Below, piece by piece: positions 34,104 to 42,427 of a DNA stretch of 64,000 nucleotides. This DNA is from AC-32 sp963821495 (GTDB taxonomy: Bacteria; Actinomycetota; Thermoleophilia; Gaiellales; Gaiellaceae), in the NCBI GenBank assembly GCA_963821495.1, contig CAWGEA010000003.1:372001-436000 (forward strand), read 5' to 3'. The translations under genes were made by a program, and so were the position numbers. Position 1 is the first letter of the stretch. Each line of letters starts with the position of its first letter. Under the pieces are notes generated by a model that ran no database searches, was not told the DNA's origin, and was given only the letters and a program-made list of their open reading frames with translations.

Positions 34104-35019
34104 AGCGCGCCCCGTGGGGCTCGACGTCCTCGTACTCTAGGCGCCCGCCCAGCGCGTCCGCGTAGGCGCTGGCGATCGAGAGCCCGAGGCCGGCACCGGG
34201 CTTGCCGGTTCGCCGTGTCTCGTCGCTGCGGCTGAACCGTTCGAACAGGTGTGGCACGAACGCGTGCGCCACCCCGGGGCCGCAATCCTCGACCACCAGG
34301 CGGAAGCGCCCGCCGTTCTCGCAGCTGACCGTGACGGGTGGCGCGCCGTAGCGCAGCGCGTTCAGGATCAGGTTCGCGGCGACCCGCTCGAAGGCGATCG
34401 GGTCGGCGAGGAGCTCGGCGTCCGGCTCGGCCGCCACGCGCACGTCGGCGACGCGGTCGCCGGCGATGCGCGGCAGGAGCTCCTCGAGCCGCTCGAGCGG
34501 ATGGAAGCGCTCGGGCAGGAAACCGGCGCTGCCCGACTCGATGCGCGAGAGGTCGAGCAGCTGGTCGGCGAGGTCGCGTAGGCGGTCGGTCTGTCGCACG
34601 AGCGTGCCGAGCAGCGCGTGCACCTGGTCGTCCTCGAGGTCGCCGATCCGGGCGTGCAGCGTCGCGGCGATCCCGTGCACGACGGAGATGGGCGTCCGCA
34701 CCTCGTGCGAGGCGACCGAGACGAAGTCGGTCTTGAGCCGGTCGTCCCGGTCGACGGCGCTTGCCTTGTCGGCGACCGCGGCGGCGGCCTCGCTGAGCGC
34801 GCTCAGCACGGAGAGGTCGGCCTCGTCCGGCGGCGGGCTGCCCTCGCCTGGGACCGGCACGAGCCCGACCCGCGGACGCCATTCGACGTCGAAGCCGAAG
34901 GCCTCGCGCGTCCCGGCACAGACGCGCTCGATCAGCTCGCGCGCCCGAAACGGGCTGTCCGCGACGACCCGCGCCAACAGGTGCAAGGCGCGCTCCTCTC
35001 TTGGCGTCCGTGTCGGCAT
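34072..35019 (-). CDS. Sensor histidine kinase, soluble
   Basis: 315 residues from the ATG at 35019 (a TTG at 35055 would add 12). The N-terminal 85 residues form a degenerate sensor region (GAF-like, ending VLSALSEAAAAVADKA). HisKA: DFVSVASHEVRTPISVVHG with phospho-His near residue 105. HATPase: ANLILNALRYG (N box), VEDCGPGVAHAFVPHLFERF and GKPGAGLGLSIASAYADALGG. No membrane helix. It faces the other kinase tail to tail, and neither has a linked response regulator, so they may act on a shared or distant one. Confidence 0.88.
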   Translation of the reverse strand: MPTRTPREERALHLLARVVADSPFRARELIERVCAGTREAFGFDVEWRPRVGLVPVPGEGSPPPDEADLSVLSALSEAAAAVADKASAVDRDDRLKTDFVSVASHEVRTPISVVHGIAATLHARIGDLEDDQVHALLGTLVRQTDRLRDLADQLLDLSRIESGSAGFLPERFHPLERLEELLPRIAGDRVADVRVAAEPDAELLADPIAFERVAANLILNALRYGAPPVTVSCENGGRFRLVVEDCGPGVAHAFVPHLFERFSRSDETRRTGKPGAGLGLSIASAYADALGGRLEYEDVEPHGARFTLSLPAARS

Positions 35020-35059
35020 CGTGGGGCCGGTGTCACCCAACGCCAACGCCCCCAAACGC

Positions 35060-35085
35060 GCGGAGCGGCCTTTCGGCCGCTCCGC
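35060..35085 (-). terminator. Strong hairpin between the DUF6458-like gene and the kinase
   Basis: GCGGAGCGGCC-TTTC-GGCCGCTCCGC is a perfect eleven-base-pair stem with a four-base loop, 23 bases past the stop of the minus-strand small membrane gene. The T run after it is weak (GCGTTTGG). It is probably a terminator of the I-shaped kind used by actinobacteria, separating that gene from the kinase. Confidence 0.6.
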
Positions 35086-35107
35086 AACAGCAGATCACGC
35101 GACCGGC

Positions 35108-35338
35108 CTAGTAGCCGGGCGGGGGCGCCTCTTCTACGTATCCGCCGCGACGGCGCGACCAGTAGCCGGGGCCTGCCCACGACGACCAGAAGATCATCGA
35201 GAGCACCGCGCCGACGATGCCGACGATCAGCAGGATCCAGCCGACCGTCTGCACGTCCACGCCCGAGACGTTCGTGTTTACAGCGAAGGCGAGGATCGCG
35301 CCGGCCGCGATCAGAAGCATGCTTACACCGAGTCCCAT
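35108..35338 (-). CDS. Small membrane protein, DUF6458-like
   Basis: 76 residues from the ATG at 35338, preceded by an AAGGAGG ribosome binding site. Two helices (VSMLLIAAGAILAFAVN and VGWILLIVGIVGAVLSMIFW) flank VSGVDVQT, the layout of the actinobacterial DUF6458 membrane proteins, followed by an Arg/Tyr/Pro tail. Function is unknown. Like the 30527 gene it uses a leadered message. It diverges from the oxidase operon, with the starts about 130 bases apart. Confidence 0.78.
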   Translation of the reverse strand: MGLGVSMLLIAAGAILAFAVNTNVSGVDVQTVGWILLIVGIVGAVLSMIFWSSWAGPGYWSRRRGGYVEEAPPPGY

Positions 35339-35457
35339 GAATCCTCCTTGACGGGGTTGTGACAGCGGCCTACCCGTTTCGGCCCTCGCTGAATCCCGCT
35401 CGTTGCAGGAGTTTCCAACGGCCGTCGCTTCCCCGGCAGCCACGCCGCCGCGTCGAG

Positions 35458-35463
35458 TAGTCT
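35458..35463 (+). promoter_or_regulatory. Putative -10 box (TAGTCT) of the oxidase operon
   Basis: TAGTCT ends 8 bases before the GTG at 35472 and supports that start over the TTG at 35403. It would drive ctaC, ctaD, the UspA-like gene, ctaE and the 39944 gene. Confidence 0.4.
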
Positions 35464-35471
35464 CGGCCCCG

Positions 35472-36554
35472 GTGCGCAGGGGATCGATCGTTCAGCTCGT
35501 CGCCCTCGGAATGCTGTTCGGCGGCGCCGCCGCCGCGGTGGCGCTGCTGATCCCGTGGTTGCCCGATCCCGCGAGCGAGCAGGCCGACCGAATCGACTTC
35601 GTCTTCTGGTTCGTGACGACCATCTGCATCACGATCTTCGCGCTCGTCGCGGCGGTGATCGTCTACTCGCTGCTGATGTTCCGCGCGCGTGACGACGACG
35701 ACTCCGACGGGCCGCCGACGCACGGTCACACGGGGCTCGAGATCTGGTGGACGGCGATCCCGGCCGCGCTCGTCACGGCGATCTCGATCGTCAGCGCCGT
35801 GGTGCTGACGAAGAACGAGCAGTTGCCGAACGCCTCCGTCTCCGCCGCCAAGGCTGCAGTGAGCTCGACTACCGGCCTGTGCAGGCCCAGGAGCGCCGAC
35901 CCGCTGAAGCCGCTCGTCGTCTGCGTCGTCGCACAGCAGTTCGCCTGGCTCTTCCAGTACCCGGCCTACAACAATGCGACCTCCGCGACCTTGCACCTGC
36001 CGATCGACACGACCGTTCAGCTGCAGCTGCAATCGCGAGACGTGATCCACTCGTTCTGGGTGCCCGAGTTCGGCCAGAAGCAAGATGCTGTGCCGGGCCT
36101 GCTGACGAAGCTCGTGATCACCCCGAACCGCCTCGGCACCTTCCCGGTGATCTGCACCGAGCTCTGCGGCCTCGGCCACGCGGTCATGCGCTCACAGACG
36201 ACGGTCGAGCCGAAGGCCACGTTCCTCGCGTGGGCGAGAGGACGCGGCAAGGCGGCCGGCGGCGGCCTGTCCGCCTCGGCCAAGACGTTCTTCATCGACA
36301 ACGGCTGCGACGGCTGCCACACGTTCAAACCAGCGGGCGCCAACGGGAAGGTCGGCCCGGACCTCGATAATCTGCGTGAGGCCGCGCAGAAGGCGGGGCA
36401 GCCGCTCGAGGACTTCATCCGTCAGTCAATCGTCGATCCGAACGCCTACATCGCGCCCGGCTACCCGAAGGGCGTGATGCCCCAGACCTTCAGCTCGCTG
36501 CCCAAGCAGCAGCTCGACGCTCTGGTGACCTTCCTCGCCGGAGGCGGCAAGTGA
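35472..36554 (+). CDS. ctaC: Cytochrome c oxidase subunit II with fused cytochrome c (caa3 type)
   Basis: Electron-entry subunit of the terminal oxidase. From GTG 35472 it is 360 residues (the open frame starts at TTG 35403). There are two TM helices near residues 8-30 and 48-75, then the cupredoxin domain with the CuA ligands: FWVPEFGQ and the C-x-x-x-C-x-x-x-H-x-x-M segment CTELCGLGHAVM near residue 228. After residue 260 a cytochrome c domain follows with NGCDGCHTF (CxxCH near 278) and KGVMPQTF (Met ligand). The fusion defines a caa3 enzyme that does not need a separate cytochrome c. Overlaps ctaD (GTGA). Confidence 0.94.
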   Translation: MRRGSIVQLVALGMLFGGAAAAVALLIPWLPDPASEQADRIDFVFWFVTTICITIFALVAAVIVYSLLMFRARDDDDSDGPPTHGHTGLEIWWTAIPAALVTAISIVSAVVLTKNEQLPNASVSAAKAAVSSTTGLCRPRSADPLKPLVVCVVAQQFAWLFQYPAYNNATSATLHLPIDTTVQLQLQSRDVIHSFWVPEFGQKQDAVPGLLTKLVITPNRLGTFPVICTELCGLGHAVMRSQTTVEPKATFLAWARGRGKAAGGGLSASAKTFFIDNGCDGCHTFKPAGANGKVGPDLDNLREAAQKAGQPLEDFIRQSIVDPNAYIAPGYPKGVMPQTFSSLPKQQLDALVTFLAGGGK

Positions 36555-38503
36555 GCGACACCGTGCTCGGCTTCCACGAGAGCGAGGCCCAGGCCGAGCA
36601 CCCGCCGCCCGCGGCGCCGCCCCACGGCTGGCGGCGGCTGACCGCGCCCGGCTGGCTGCGGGTGCCGTGGATGACGGCCCTCTTCTTCGGGATCGGCGCC
36701 GGCCTCGTCGTCCTCATCCGCTGGCTCGAGGGCTGGCACCCGATCTGGAACGGCTCGGTGATCACGACCGTCGAGCTCGTCGCGGTGCCGTTCGGCTTCC
36801 TCGCCGGGATCGGCGGCTTCGACTACTGGGCGCGCTACGCGAGCGGCGCGCCGACGGCGCCGGAGGACCACTCCGGCCACGGCGCGCGTAGCTGGCGGGA
36901 CTACTTCCGCGTCAACACCGACCACAAGGTGATCGGGATCCAGTACCTGGTCACGACGATCGTCTTCTTCGTCGTCGGCGGCCTGCTGGCGATGTTCGTG
37001 CGCGCCGAGCTCGCTCAGCCGGGGATGCAGTTCGTCGACAACCAGACCTACAACGGCCTCTTCTCGGTGCACGCGGCGCTGATGATCTTCCTGTTCGTCA
37101 TCCCCGCCTTCGCCGGGATCGGCAACTACGTGATCCCGCTGATGCTGGGCGCACCGGACATGGCCTTCCCGCGCCTGAACGCGCTCTCGTTCTGGCTGCT
37201 GCCGATCGCGGGGCTGATGATGGTCTCGAGCTTCCTCGTCCCCGGCGGCGCGTTCGCGGCCGGCTGGACGAACTACGCGACGCTCTCGATCCACCAGCCA
37301 CTCGGCAACACCTTCTTCGCGATGGGCGTCCAGTGGGCCGGCGCGAGCTCGATCATGACCGCGCTCAACTTCCTGGTCACGATCATCACCATGCGCGCGC
37401 CCGGGATGACCTTCTGGCGCATGCCGCTGCTGGTCTGGGCGAACTTCACGACCTCGCTGCTGGTCGTGATCGCGACGCCGTTCATCGCCGGCTCGCAGTT
37501 TTTCGTGCTCTTCGACCGGGTGATGCACACGGACTTCTTCAACCCGAGCGCCGGCGGCTACCCACTCGGCTACCAGCACATCTTCTGGTTCTACTCGCAC
37601 CCGGCCGTCTACATCATGATGCTGCCCGGCTTCGGCATCGCGTCGGAGGTGATCTCCGTAATGGCGCGGAAGCCGATCTTCGGCTACCGGCTGATGGCGC
37701 TCTCCCTGATGGCGATCCTCGTGCTCGGCTTCTCTGTCTGGGCGCACCACATGTTCGTGGCCGGGATGGCGCCCTGGCTGCGCGTGCCGATGATGGTCAC
37801 CTCGATGGTGATCGCGGTTCCGACGGGGATCAAGGTCTTCTCCTGGCTCGCGACCTTATGGGAAGGCCACATTCACTTCCACACACCGATGCTGTTCGCG
37901 CTCGGGTTCGTCTCGATGTTCGTGATCGGCGGCCTCTCCGGGATCTACCTCGCGGCCGTGCCGATCGACATCCACACCTCGGACACCTACTTCGTGGTCG
38001 CGCACATCCACTACGTGCTCTTCGGCGGCTCGCTGTTCACGATCTTCGCGGGGATCTACTTCTGGTTCCCGAAGATGACCGGGCGGATGTACAACGAGGC
38101 ACTCGGCAAGCTGCACTTCTGGCTGACCTTCGTCGGCTTCAACCTGACCTTCTTCCCGATGCACTGGCTCGGGATACAGGGAATGCCGCGCCGCGTCTCC
38201 GACTACGCCCCACGTTTCGCCGACCTCAACCTGTTCATCTCGATCGCCTCCTTCGGGCTGGGTGCCTCGACGCTCGTCTTCCTCTACAACATGATCACGA
38301 GCTGGCGCTTCGGGCCCGCGGCCCCGGCGAACCCGTGGCGCTCGCTCACGCTCGAGTGGCAGGTGAGCTCGCCGCCGCCGGTCTTCAACTTCGACGAGAT
38401 CCCGCAGGTCGTCGGCAACCCCTACGAGTACGGCGTCCCGGGCGCGCGGCACGGCGTCTTCAACGGCGACCGCGTGCACGATCCGCAGGAGGTGCCGACG
38501 TGA
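36551..38503 (+). CDS. ctaD: Cytochrome c oxidase subunit I (A2-type heme-copper oxidase)
   Basis: Catalytic subunit, 650 residues. The N-terminal 120 residues hold two extra hydrophobic helices before the family start at TDHKVIGIQYL. Ligands are visible: LFSVHAALMIF (heme a His), FYSHPAVYIMMLPGFG (CuB His and Tyr), WAHHMFVAGM (two CuB His) and VVAHIHYVLFGG (heme His pair). The proton-channel Glu of HPEVY is absent; the YSHPAVY form is diagnostic of A2-family oxidases, which use Tyr-Ser instead. Reduces O2 to water and pumps protons. No subunit III fusion; ctaE is separate. Confidence 0.96.
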   Translation: MSDTVLGFHESEAQAEHPPPAAPPHGWRRLTAPGWLRVPWMTALFFGIGAGLVVLIRWLEGWHPIWNGSVITTVELVAVPFGFLAGIGGFDYWARYASGAPTAPEDHSGHGARSWRDYFRVNTDHKVIGIQYLVTTIVFFVVGGLLAMFVRAELAQPGMQFVDNQTYNGLFSVHAALMIFLFVIPAFAGIGNYVIPLMLGAPDMAFPRLNALSFWLLPIAGLMMVSSFLVPGGAFAAGWTNYATLSIHQPLGNTFFAMGVQWAGASSIMTALNFLVTIITMRAPGMTFWRMPLLVWANFTTSLLVVIATPFIAGSQFFVLFDRVMHTDFFNPSAGGYPLGYQHIFWFYSHPAVYIMMLPGFGIASEVISVMARKPIFGYRLMALSLMAILVLGFSVWAHHMFVAGMAPWLRVPMMVTSMVIAVPTGIKVFSWLATLWEGHIHFHTPMLFALGFVSMFVIGGLSGIYLAAVPIDIHTSDTYFVVAHIHYVLFGGSLFTIFAGIYFWFPKMTGRMYNEALGKLHFWLTFVGFNLTFFPMHWLGIQGMPRRVSDYAPRFADLNLFISIASFGLGASTLVFLYNMITSWRFGPAAPANPWRSLTLEWQVSSPPPVFNFDEIPQVVGNPYEYGVPGARHGVFNGDRVHDPQEVPT

Positions 38504-39348
38504 GCGAGGAGCGGCACGTCCTCGTGGTCGCCAACGAGACCGTCGCCGGGCGCAGCCTGATCGAGGCGATCGAGCGCCGGCGCAAGGACGGGCCCGTGCG
38601 GGTGACGGTGATCACGCCGGTCAACCAGCCGCGCGAGGGCTACGTGGTCTACGAGGACACGCGCCGCGCCGCCGCCGGGCGGCGGCTGGAGAACACGCTC
38701 AAGGCGCTGCGCGCGGCGGGGATCCCGGCCTCGGGCATGGTCGTCGAGACCGATCCGGTCTCCGCGACCCGCGACGCGATCGCGCAGCTCGAGCCACCGC
38801 CCCAGGAGGTCGTCGTCTCGACCCACCCGCAGCAGCGGTCGGGCTGGCTGCGCCGCAACGTTGTCGACCGGATCAAGGACGCGGCGGGCGGGCTGCCGGT
38901 GGAGCACGTCGTGGTCGACCTCGAGCGGGAGGACGGAGGCGACGCGAACGTGCTCGTGGTCGCCAACGAGACCGTCCTCGGCGAGCCGTTGCTGGAGAGG
39001 ATCCGCGCGCGGGCGCAGCAGGGGCACGTCTCGTTCCTGATCCTCTGCCCGCAGAGCGACCTCACCGCGGCCGCGCATCCGGAGGCCGAGCGGCGCGTGC
39101 GCCGCGCCCTGACGATCCTGCGCGGCGAAGGGATCGACGCCCACGGCCAGGTCGCGCACCCCGATCCCTTCACGGCTGCGGCGCACGCAGTCCAGGACGA
39201 GCGCGTGGACGAGATCATCGTCTCGACCTTTCCCGGCGAAAAGACGTCGAGCTGGCTGCGCGGCGACCTGATCAACCGGTTGCGCAAGCAGACCGGGCTG
39301 CCCGTCGAGCACGTCGAGGTCGCACCCGACGCGGAGCCGGTCGCATGA
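38500..39348 (+). CDS. Tandem UspA-like domain protein in the oxidase operon
   Basis: 282-residue soluble protein made of two homologous domains of about 140 residues, each opening with LVVANETV (residues 7-14 and 148-155) and ending with a strand such as VEHVVVDLERE. Both carry a STHP/STFP-x-x-x-x-S-x-W-L-R motif. The fold resembles the universal-stress-protein (UspA, HUP) family. It starts at GTG overlapping the ctaD stop and its end overlaps ctaE, so it is embedded between core oxidase subunits. Function unknown; see the third copy at 39944. Confidence 0.8.
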   Translation: MSEERHVLVVANETVAGRSLIEAIERRRKDGPVRVTVITPVNQPREGYVVYEDTRRAAAGRRLENTLKALRAAGIPASGMVVETDPVSATRDAIAQLEPPPQEVVVSTHPQQRSGWLRRNVVDRIKDAAGGLPVEHVVVDLEREDGGDANVLVVANETVLGEPLLERIRARAQQGHVSFLILCPQSDLTAAAHPEAERRVRRALTILRGEGIDAHGQVAHPDPFTAAAHAVQDERVDEIIVSTFPGEKTSSWLRGDLINRLRKQTGLPVEHVEVAPDAEPVA

Positions 39349-39941
39349 GCGCGCACGCCGAGGCCCACGCCGCGCACCCGCCTGTAGCCCACCAGAGCTC
39401 CCGCGTCGACGCGCGGACGCTCGGGATGTTCCTCTTCATCGCGTCGGAGATCATGCTCTTCGGGTCGTTCTTCACGGCCTATTTCTTCGTGCGGGTGGCG
39501 GCCGGGACGCCGTGGCCGACCCCGCCGTACCAGCTGCCGGTGTTCGTCGCGGGGATGAACACGATCATCCTCGTGACCTCGAGCTTCACCATGCACTGGG
39601 CGCTGCAGTCGATCAAGCGGGGGAACCGCTCCGGCCTGCGGGCCGGGCTGACGCTCACCTTCCTGCTGGGCCTGACCTTCCTGCTCACCCAGCTGCTTGA
39701 GTACTCGCGCGTGGGGTTCACTCCGCACACGGACGCCTTCGGAAGCGTGTTCTTCGGACTCACGGGGCTACACGGCGCCCACGTCTTCGTCGGCCTGACG
39801 CTGCTGCTCGCGGCGACGATTCGCGCCTTCCGGGGCCACTACACCGCCGAGGCTCATCACGGCGTCGAGATCCCCGGGATCTACTGGCACTTCGTCGACG
39901 TGATGTGGATCGTGGTCTACGTGACCGTCTACATCCTCTAG
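39345..39941 (+). CDS. ctaE: Cytochrome c oxidase subunit III
   Basis: Five-helix accessory subunit stabilising subunit I, 198 residues. It shows the family signatures LGMFLFIASEIMLFGSFFTAYFFVRV, FTPHTDAFGSVFFGLTGLHGAHVFVGL and the C-terminal YWHFVDVMWIVVYVTVYIL. It lacks the first two helices of the seven-helix form, as usual in bacterial caa3 operons. The ATG overlaps the stop of the UspA-like gene (ATGA). Confidence 0.95.
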   Translation: MSAHAEAHAAHPPVAHQSSRVDARTLGMFLFIASEIMLFGSFFTAYFFVRVAAGTPWPTPPYQLPVFVAGMNTIILVTSSFTMHWALQSIKRGNRSGLRAGLTLTFLLGLTFLLTQLLEYSRVGFTPHTDAFGSVFFGLTGLHGAHVFVGLTLLLAATIRAFRGHYTAEAHHGVEIPGIYWHFVDVMWIVVYVTVYIL

Positions 39942-39943
39942 AC

Positions 39944-40582
39944 ATGGCCAACCCGTTCCGCTCCGAGGCCGAGGCGTTTCGCTTCCTGCTCGGCGCGGTC
40001 GTCTACTTCGCCGCGATCGCGATCGCGGGCGTGATCAACGCCTGGGCCGGCCTCGTCGTCTTCATCGTCCTGACGCTGGCCGTGGCCTGGTGGTGGTTCC
40101 GCTCACGGGAGCACCCCGTGCCGGATCAGGTGACTCCAATCAGCCGCTCGGCGCCGGGGGAGCGCAGGATCCTCGTCGTCGCGAACGAGACCGTCGGCGG
40201 CGTCGAGCTGCTCACCCGGATCCGCGAGCTCGGTGAGGGCGCGCGGGCCGAGGTGCTCGTCGTCTCGCCCGCGCTGAACACGCCTTTGCGCCACCTTGCT
40301 TCCGACGAGGACGCGGCCCGCGCGCAGGCGCGGGAACGGCTGGACCACAGCCTCGCCCGGCTCGACCAGGAGGGGATTCACGCGCGCGGGGAGATCGGGG
40401 ACGGAGACCCGCTGCAGGCGATCGAGGACGCGCTGCGCACCTTTGGCGCCGACGAGATTCTCATCTCGACGCATCCCGAGGGCCGCTCGAACTGGCTCGA
40501 GCGCGGCGTCGTCACGGGCGCGCGCGAGCGCTTCGCGATGCCGATCCACCACGTCGTGGTCGACCTCGAGCGAGAGGGCTAG
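39944..40582 (+). CDS. Two-helix membrane protein fused to a UspA-like domain
   Basis: 212 residues from the ATG two bases after the ctaE stop. Residues 12-55 form two helices (FLLGAVVYFAAIAIAGVIN and AGLVVFIVLTLAVAWWWF), the size and operon position expected for oxidase subunit IV. From residue 75 a single UspA-like domain follows, with ILVVANETVGG and ISTHPEGRSNWLERGVV, homologous to both domains of the 38500 gene. So a subunit-IV-like anchor displays the same domain on the cytoplasmic face. Its stop shares CTAG with the convergent cytochrome gene. Confidence 0.82.
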   Translation: MANPFRSEAEAFRFLLGAVVYFAAIAIAGVINAWAGLVVFIVLTLAVAWWWFRSREHPVPDQVTPISRSAPGERRILVVANETVGGVELLTRIRELGEGARAEVLVVSPALNTPLRHLASDEDAARAQARERLDHSLARLDQEGIHARGEIGDGDPLQAIEDALRTFGADEILISTHPEGRSNWLERGVVTGARERFAMPIHHVVVDLEREG

Positions 40583-41175
40583 CGCCCGGCGACGGACGCG
40601 ACGTACTTCGCGACCGCGGCGATCTGCGCCGCCGTCAGCGTTCCCTTGAAGGCCGGCATCGCGGCGCCGCCGTTGGTCACCTGCTTCTGCACCCGCGCGG
40701 CGTTCGGCTTGAGCTGGTCGAGGTTCGGCCCGACGTTGCCGCTCGTGCCGGCGTCCTTGAGGGTGTGGCAGCTGCCGCAGTTGGCCGTGAAGATGTCCTT
40801 GCCGCTCGTCGAGGCCTTCGCCGCCACCGGCTTGCCCGCGACCGACGCCACGTAGGCGGCGACTGCGTCCGCGTCGGCGCCCTCGACGAGGTTCGGCGGC
40901 ATCGGCGGGATCGCGAGCTGGATCTGCTGCTTCACCACCTGCTGGATCGTCTCCTCCTTGAAGCCCTGCTTGCGCGACGGGCCGAAGGCGTCGTCCAGAT
41001 TCGGGCCCTGGTTGCCATGCGAGCCGGCGTCGCCGAGCGTGTGGCAGCCGGCGCACTTGGCGAGGAAGAGCTTCTTGCCCTGGTCCCGGTCGCCGCTCTT
41101 CGAGATGCCGCCGGTGCCGCAGCCCGCCGCGAGGAGCGCGGTCGCGAGTGTGAGGAGCGCGGCGCCGCGCCGCAC
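40579..41175 (-). CDS. Diheme cytochrome c lipoprotein
   Basis: 198-residue exported electron carrier. Signal peptide with lipobox LLAAGC near residue 19, then two class I cytochrome c domains: KCAGCHTLGDAG (CxxCH near 40) with PPMPPNL, and NCGSCHTLKDAGTSGNVGPNLDQL (near 133) with AAMPAFKG (Met ligands). Likely partner of the caa3 oxidase encoded convergently. The GTG start shares one base with the stop of the STAS gene (TAGTG), so both belong to one minus-strand unit. Confidence 0.92.
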   Translation of the reverse strand: MRRGAALLTLATALLAAGCGTGGISKSGDRDQGKKLFLAKCAGCHTLGDAGSHGNQGPNLDDAFGPSRKQGFKEETIQQVVKQQIQLAIPPMPPNLVEGADADAVAAYVASVAGKPVAAKASTSGKDIFTANCGSCHTLKDAGTSGNVGPNLDQLKPNAARVQKQVTNGGAAMPAFKGTLTAAQIAAVAKYVASVAGR

Positions 41176-41540
41176 TAGCTGGGCGCGGATCCCGACGAGT
41201 CGAGGCTCGCCACGGCCTCGTCGCGCGTGGCGTGGATGGTGAAGACCCGGTCGAGGCCGGTGATCTCGAAGATCTTCGTGATGTTGCGGTCGCTGCAGAC
41301 CAGCGAGAGCTGCCCCTCGTTCGCGCGCAGGCGCTTCACCCCGCCGACGAGCACGCCCAGCGTCGTCGAGTCGATGAACGTCGTGTTCGAGAAGTCGACG
41401 ATCACGCTTTTTGCGCCCTTGCCGATCACGTCGAGGAGCTGCTGCTTGAACTCCGGCGCGGTGTAGAGGTCGACCTCGCCGGCGAGCGCGATTACGTACG
41501 CGTCGTCGGAGATCGGTTCGGTCGTGATGTCGAAGTTCAT
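41175..41540 (-). CDS. STAS-domain anti-sigma factor antagonist
   Basis: 121 residues, SpoIIAA/RsbV type. Core: VIALAGEVDLYTAPEFKQQLLDVI and VIVDFSNTTFIDSTTLGVLVGGVKRL, where the serine after FID is the expected phosphorylation site; C-terminal RNITKIFEITGLDRVF. It would release a sigma factor by binding its anti-sigma kinase when unphosphorylated. No anti-sigma kinase or sigma factor is linked here. A TAGACT box lies 25 bases upstream with a CAGGAG site between, so this gene has a leadered message. Confidence 0.9.
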   Translation of the reverse strand: MNFDITTEPISDDAYVIALAGEVDLYTAPEFKQQLLDVIGKGAKSVIVDFSNTTFIDSTTLGVLVGGVKRLRANEGQLSLVCSDRNITKIFEITGLDRVFTIHATRDEAVASLDSSGSAPS

Positions 41541-41568
41541 CCTGGCCTCGGCTCCTGAGCGCGGGAGT

Positions 41569-42420
41569 CTAGCGCCGGGACGCGCCGAGGGATGCCTGGA
41601 GCTGCGCGAGTGTCTGGCGAACGGTGGCGGCGTTCGGATCGCTCGGCGCGACCTTGAGGAACTGCTGGTAGGCGGTGATCGCGGTCGTGACGTCGTTCGC
41701 GCTCTGCGCGGCGCTCGCCCACTGCAGGAGCGCGGTCGGCTCGCCCGAGGTGCCCTTGGCTGCCCGGGCCGCCTGTTGGTAGACCGACTCGACCTTCGCG
41801 TACGCGCCGGTCACCTTCGTGTATGCCTCGTTCAGCTGCTGCTGCAAGCCCTGCGTGTACGGGTCGGACGCGATCGCCGCCCCGAGCCCCGAGCTCGTGT
41901 CGACGCCCGGCGGCGCGGCGGCGTTTTCCCCGTAGACCGCGAAGATGGCGCGGTAGTTGTCTCCCTCGCGCGCGGCACGGGCGCTGTAGATGCTCGCGAT
42001 CCGGTTCAGCACGTCGACGTTGTTCGGCGCGGCTTTCTGCGCGTTGCGCAGGGTCGCGAGCGCCTGCGACTCCTTGTTGTCGGCCTGGTAGAGCCCCGCG
42101 AGGTCGAGGTAGAGGTTGACGTCCTGCGGACGCCGCTCGATCGCCTTCTGCTTGTCCTGGATCTGCGAGCTCGTCGAGGAGCTGCCGCCGCCGAAGAGGT
42201 GGCCCTGGAGGATGTCGCCGATCCCGGTCGAGCCGGAGCCGACGCCCAGGAAGACGAAGCCGCCCGCGAACACGAGCGCGAGCAGCACGTACATCACCTT
42301 CGCGTGCCGCCGCAGCCGCGAGAAGAAGAGCTGCTCCTCCCAGCTCGGAGCGGCCTTCTTCCGCTTTGCCGGTTGCTGCGGTGGCTTGCGCCGCGCCCCC
42401 TGTGCCGCTCCTCTCGCCAT
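41569..42420 (-). CDS. Membrane-anchored TPR-like protein
   Basis: 283 residues; start at ATG 42420. A basic, Pro/Lys-rich cytoplasmic N-terminus (1-38), one TM helix (VMYVLLALVFAGGFVFLGVG, about 42-62), then a Gly/Ser linker and tetratricopeptide-like repeats (DVNLYLDLAGLYQADNKESQALATLRNAQKAAPNN, LLQWASAAQSANDVTTAITAYQQFLKVAPSDPN). Probably a scaffold on the outer face of the membrane. Seven bases downstream of add in the tat operon; a role in Tat-exported protein assembly is speculative. Confidence 0.82.
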   Translation of the reverse strand: MARGAAQGARRKPPQQPAKRKKAAPSWEEQLFFSRLRRHAKVMYVLLALVFAGGFVFLGVGSGSTGIGDILQGHLFGGGSSSTSSQIQDKQKAIERRPQDVNLYLDLAGLYQADNKESQALATLRNAQKAAPNNVDVLNRIASIYSARAAREGDNYRAIFAVYGENAAAPPGVDTSSGLGAAIASDPYTQGLQQQLNEAYTKVTGAYAKVESVYQQAARAAKGTSGEPTALLQWASAAQSANDVTTAITAYQQFLKVAPSDPNAATVRQTLAQLQASLGASRR

Positions 42421-42427
42421 GGCCGGC

